Of a stretch of 34,829 nucleotides of DNA, positions 32,186 through 34,829 are shown piece by piece. The notes under the pieces were generated by a model. It was not told where the DNA came from, searched no databases, and was given only the letters and a program-made list of their open reading frames with translations. Position 1 is the stretch's first letter; each line of letters begins with the position of its first letter. The stretch comes from Clostridiaceae bacterium (GTDB lineage: Bacteria > Bacillota > Clostridia > Oscillospirales > Acutalibacteraceae), in the NCBI GenBank assembly GCA_016296885.1, contig JAEDHT010000018.1:1-34829 (forward strand). The letters are read 5' to 3'. Made by a program: the position numbers and the translations under genes.

Positions 32186-33859
32186 TTACTCTATAGAAAT
32201 CAGGAAATAATAGACAGGCTGTCCACCATTTACAATAGTGACCTCTATATCCTTACCAAATTTATCATTTACAGCCGCCTCAACCATACGAGCCTGTTCC
32301 TCAGAGATATCCTCGCCATAGATAAGGGTTATATATGATGTACTCTTTGAAATCATACTTTTGATAAGCTTAACAGTTGCTTTTATAGGATCCTTATCAG
32401 TGATAGTAAGCTTGCCGTTGTTGAGGGCAATGATTTCGCCTTCCTTGATTTTGTTTCCACCAAACTCGGAATTTCTTGCAGCAAATGTTACGGAACCGGT
32501 AGAAACACCGCTCATATATTCTATCATAGCATCTCTATTATCGTCGGCACTGCTTTCAGGATCAAATGCGAGCATAGCAGACAAGCCTTGTGGGATTGTC
32601 TTAGAAGGTATTACTATAACTCGTCTATCCTCTACAAGCGGAACTGCCTGCTCCGCAGCAAGAATGATATTTTTGTTATTTGGTAATACAAAAACTGTCT
32701 TTGCCGGAGTAGCCATAACTGCTTTGTAAATATCATCTGTGCTTGGGTTCATAGTCTGGCCACCGCTTACAACGTGCAAGCATCCTAACTCATTGAACAA
32801 TGATACTATGCCATCACCAGATGCAACAGATACAAATCCGATATCCTCTGTTGGCTCAGCAAATGAAAGATCCTTCTTAACAGGAGTCTTTGATGATGCC
32901 GGCTTGTTATTTCCTGCCTTTTTATGCTGCTCCTTCATATTTTCTACCTTAACTGTGAGAAGCTGACCATATTTTAATCCTTCTTGCAATACAAGACCAG
33001 GTGTTTCTGTATGAACATGAACCTTTATTATCTCATCATCACTTACAACAACTACACAATCGCCTATTGTCTCAAGATATGCTCTTAAATTCATAGGTTC
33101 GTTTTCTTCTCTTTCAGTATCTCTGCCTACGATAATTTCCGTGCAATAGGTGAATGTGATATCATCATCAAACTCAGCTGCTGCACTTTTAAAGCTATCT
33201 TGCTCTTCATCGCTTTCTGAAGTATTCTTTCTCTCTGTCTCTATCATGCCATTACCTTCAAAAACAGAAAGCATACCATCAAAAATATCACAAACTCCTC
33301 TACCACCTGCGTCTACAACACCCGCTCTTTTCAAAACAGGGAGTAAATCAGGAGTAGTATCAAGTGCTTTATGTGCAGATTCTGCAACAATTTTCCAGAT
33401 ACTTATTGTAGGCAAGCCATCTCTGAAAGCTTTTTCTGCATCCTCATATGCAACACGCGCAACAGTCAGCATAGTACCTTCTGTTGGCTTCATAACTGCT
33501 CCATATGCATCCTCAACGCCTATCTTAAGACTTTTTACTATAGTAGCAGCATTTAATTCTTTGGATTCTGCCAATGCCTTTGAAAAGCCTCTGAATAAAA
33601 TAGAGAGAATTACACCGGAGTTACCTCTTGCTCCTCTAAGCATTGCAGATGCAGCCTTAGCTGCGACCTCAGCAACAGAAGCATTATCATCCAGAGAAAG
33701 TAATGCTTCTTTAGCTGAATTAATTGTCATGGACATATTTGTGCCGGTATCTCCATCAGGCACCGGGAATATATTAAGATCGTTAATTTCTTTTTTATGA
33801 TTTGTAATATTATTTGCGCCAGATATGATTGCATTTTTCAAGCATGAACCGCTAATCAT
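32186..33859 (-). CDS. fakA: DAK2-domain fatty acid kinase subunit A-like protein (FakA/YloV)
   Basis: The N-terminal DAK2 (DhaL-type) nucleotide-binding domain (1 to about 200) has the Asp-rich metal site PVPDGDTGTNM at about 32-42, the glycine loop ARGNSGVILSILFRG and VDAGGRGVCDI. The middle and C-terminal parts (about 230-557) match FakA/YloV, including the conserved VHVHTETPG. In Staphylococcus and Streptococcus, FakA phosphorylates exogenous fatty acids delivered by a DegV-type FakB partner, for use in phospholipid synthesis. No fakB gene is in the window. The ATG has AAGGAAG 8 bases upstream. YmdB-like protein is encoded upstream, 82 bases away. Confidence 0.9.
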   Translation of the reverse strand: MISGSCLKNAIISGANNITNHKKEINDLNIFPVPDGDTGTNMSMTINSAKEALLSLDDNASVAEVAAKAASAMLRGARGNSGVILSILFRGFSKALAESKELNAATIVKSLKIGVEDAYGAVMKPTEGTMLTVARVAYEDAEKAFRDGLPTISIWKIVAESAHKALDTTPDLLPVLKRAGVVDAGGRGVCDIFDGMLSVFEGNGMIETERKNTSESDEEQDSFKSAAAEFDDDITFTYCTEIIVGRDTEREENEPMNLRAYLETIGDCVVVVSDDEIIKVHVHTETPGLVLQEGLKYGQLLTVKVENMKEQHKKAGNNKPASSKTPVKKDLSFAEPTEDIGFVSVASGDGIVSLFNELGCLHVVSGGQTMNPSTDDIYKAVMATPAKTVFVLPNNKNIILAAEQAVPLVEDRRVIVIPSKTIPQGLSAMLAFDPESSADDNRDAMIEYMSGVSTGSVTFAARNSEFGGNKIKEGEIIALNNGKLTITDKDPIKATVKLIKSMISKSTSYITLIYGEDISEEQARMVEAAVNDKFGKDIEVTIVNGGQPVYYFLISIE

Positions 33860-33895
33860 AGCAACACTTCCTTTTTTTACAAAATAGTTTTTTGT

Positions 33896-33924
33896 ATTAT
33901 ATCATATATAGTATTAAATTGCAA
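33896..33924 (-). promoter_or_regulatory. Promoter for the FakA-like gene
   Basis: TTGCAA (33924-33919), 17 bases and a perfect TATAAT (33901-33896) lie on the minus strand, with an initiation point about 30 bases before the start codon. It gives fakA expression independent of the ymdB-like gene upstream. Confidence 0.65.
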
Positions 33925-33941
33925 ATATTAATACTAGAATT

Positions 33942-34712
33942 TTACACTATTTCAATGCGTTCTACAGACATAGTTTTACCGTTTTTCTGATTAATATTAA
34001 AAATAACGCCATTTAATTTGCAATCACCCTGTGCTAAATCAAATCTGACAGGCATTTTGTCCTTAAGCTTTGAAATAACAAGCTCTGGTTTAACACCTAA
34101 AACTGAGTGTATAGGGCCAGTCATACCAATATCTGTAATATATCCTGTTCCGTTTGGAAGAATTGTTTCATCAGCAGTCAAAACATGTGTATGTGTTCCG
34201 TATATAGCAGAAACACGACCGTCAAGATAATACCCCATTGCTCTTTTTTCACCTGTAGCTTCCGCATGAAAATCTACAATACTAATATTAGCATCATTTT
34301 CTCTAAGAATTTTGTCGATAGTTCTGAACGGACAATCGAGATTCTCCATAAAAGCAACACCCATAAGATTTATAACATTAATTTTATAGCTACACATATC
34401 TAAAGTGCAAATTCCCTTACCGGGTGTAATACCATCTGGGTAATTAGCCGGTCTTATAATCGCAGGATGAGAATCAAAAAGATCATACATTTCTTTTCGA
34501 CGGAAAGCGTGATTTCCTGTTGTGATAACATCAGCACCGGCATTAAATATTCTTTGAGCTGATACAGGAGTTATCCCGTTTCCGTCAGCAGAATTCTCCC
34601 CATTAACAATTACAACATCTATATTCTTTAATCTTTTAAATGAAGGTAGTTTTTGTGCAAGAAAATCACATCCAATACTACCAACAACATCACCTATGAC
34701 CATCAAATTCAC
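33942..34712 (-). CDS. YmdB family metallophosphoesterase
   Basis: This is a calcineurin-type phosphodiesterase of 256 residues. Metal-binding blocks are GDVVGS (7-12), NGENSADGNG, TTGNHAFR, VDFHAEATGEK and GTHTHV, as in Bacillus YmdB (TIGR00282), which hydrolyses 2',3'-cyclic nucleotides and affects biofilm and sporulation programmes. The start is GTG at 34712-34710: it gives the family's usual MN-L-M-V-IGD opening, although the nearest ribosome site (AAAGG) is rather far, and an ATG at 34703 is an alternative. In many Bacillota this gene follows rny; here the upstream sequence is a terminator-like hairpin and then the window edge. Confidence 0.92.
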   Translation of the reverse strand: MNLMVIGDVVGSIGCDFLAQKLPSFKRLKNIDVVIVNGENSADGNGITPVSAQRIFNAGADVITTGNHAFRRKEMYDLFDSHPAIIRPANYPDGITPGKGICTLDMCSYKINVINLMGVAFMENLDCPFRTIDKILRENDANISIVDFHAEATGEKRAMGYYLDGRVSAIYGTHTHVLTADETILPNGTGYITDIGMTGPIHSVLGVKPELVISKLKDKMPVRFDLAQGDCKLNGVIFNINQKNGKTMSVERIEIV

Positions 34713-34734
34713 TGAAACAGCATCTACCTTTCAC

Positions 34735-34775
34735 AGATAAATAAAAGAGGTCCCAATCATATGTTGGAACCTCTT
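34735..34775 (-). terminator. Terminator-like hairpin ahead of the YmdB gene
   Basis: On the minus strand AAGAGGTTCCAA pairs with TTGGGACCTCTT (one G-U pair) around a 7-base loop and is followed by TTTATTTATC. It should end a minus-strand transcript that enters from beyond the right edge. Only about 22 bases lie between it and the YmdB start, so that gene's promoter is upstream of, or inside, this hairpin. Confidence 0.65.
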
Positions 34776-34786
34776 GGTGCATACAC

Positions 34787-34804
34787 CCTGAAAACTGAAT
34801 AAAG
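34787..34804 (+). other. Sequence resembling an rRNA operon leader or spacer
   Basis: CCTGAAAACTGAATAAAG resembles the TTGAAAACTGAATA-type segment found before 16S or between 16S and 23S genes in many Bacillota, where it belongs to the transcribed leader or spacer. It lies 25 bases from the window edge. If the match is real, an rRNA gene follows just outside. This rests on memory of the motif only. Confidence 0.25.
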
Positions 34805-34829
34805 ATTTAAATAAAGCTTCTTTCCTTGC

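Noticed and set aside
33150..33800. 216-codon open frame on the plus strand
   Set aside because: It is antisense to the well-supported fakA-like gene, has low-complexity Ser/Ala-rich composition and no ribosome site; it is a shadow of that gene's codon use.
34735..34775. T-box terminator ahead of the YmdB gene
   Set aside because: The stem contains AGGTTCC, not the conserved T-box sequence, and no specifier stem is visible.
1..34829. CRISPR arrays, transposases, integrases, toxin-antitoxin pairs, tRNAs
   Set aside because: I looked for repeat-spacer periodicity, terminal repeats, recombinase motifs and tRNA-like folds and found none that I could support.

Overview
The window looks like chromosome from a low-GC Bacillota (Clostridia) bacterium, most likely a relative of Ruminococcus in the Oscillospiraceae. 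The support is AT-rich DNA, strong GGAGG-type ribosome sites, clostridial gene families (a FeoB-associated Cys-rich peptide, a DHHW/MBOAT pair, an M3 oligoendopeptidase) and secreted proteins with dockerin modules and acidic Ser/Thr/Asp linkers, as in cellulosome- or amylosome-forming ruminococci. The genus is an inference; no rRNA is present to test it. I see no phage, insertion sequence, CRISPR array, tRNA or restriction/defence locus.

Layout, left to right. (1) 0.1-3.5 kb, + strand: an M3 oligoendopeptidase followed by a secreted protein with its dockerin at the N-terminus. (2) 3.5-6.6 kb, - strand: a DHHW-family protein and an MBOAT acyltransferase (probable polysaccharide O-acetylation pair) and a lipoprotein, followed by a 425-base stretch without a recognisable gene. 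(3) 7.0-14.0 kb, - strand: HAD hydrolase, lipoprotein, secA, nadB, nadC, closely spaced and ending in a terminator. (4) 14.2-16.1 kb, + strand: an OmpR-type response regulator and its histidine kinase. (5) 16.2-19.3 kb: a ferrous-iron module of feoA, feoB and a 55-residue FeoB-associated peptide on the - strand, with a divergent DtxR-family regulator and three copies of one 18-bp palindrome. (6) 19.5-27.3 kb, - strand: eight overlapping or abutting genes (pheA-aroB-aroC-aroE-aroQ-aroA-tyrA-aroF) covering the shikimate pathway and the prephenate branches. The only shikimate-kinase-like sequence is a degenerate domain fused to AroE. (7) 27.7-32.0 kb: a 1121-residue secreted dockerin protein with an amidase-like domain, convergent with a small membrane-anchored protein whose ectodomain resembles a cohesin. 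(8) 32.2-34.7 kb, - strand: a FakA/YloV-type DAK protein and a YmdB-type phosphodiesterase, then sequence at the right edge that resembles an rRNA leader or spacer.

Most of the window is housekeeping. The points most worth a second look are the AroE fusion with a P-loop-less kinase remnant and no intact shikimate kinase in the operon, the two-tier operator layout of the feo locus, and the surface dockerin/cohesin-like set. I found nothing that I can defend as a wholly new system.
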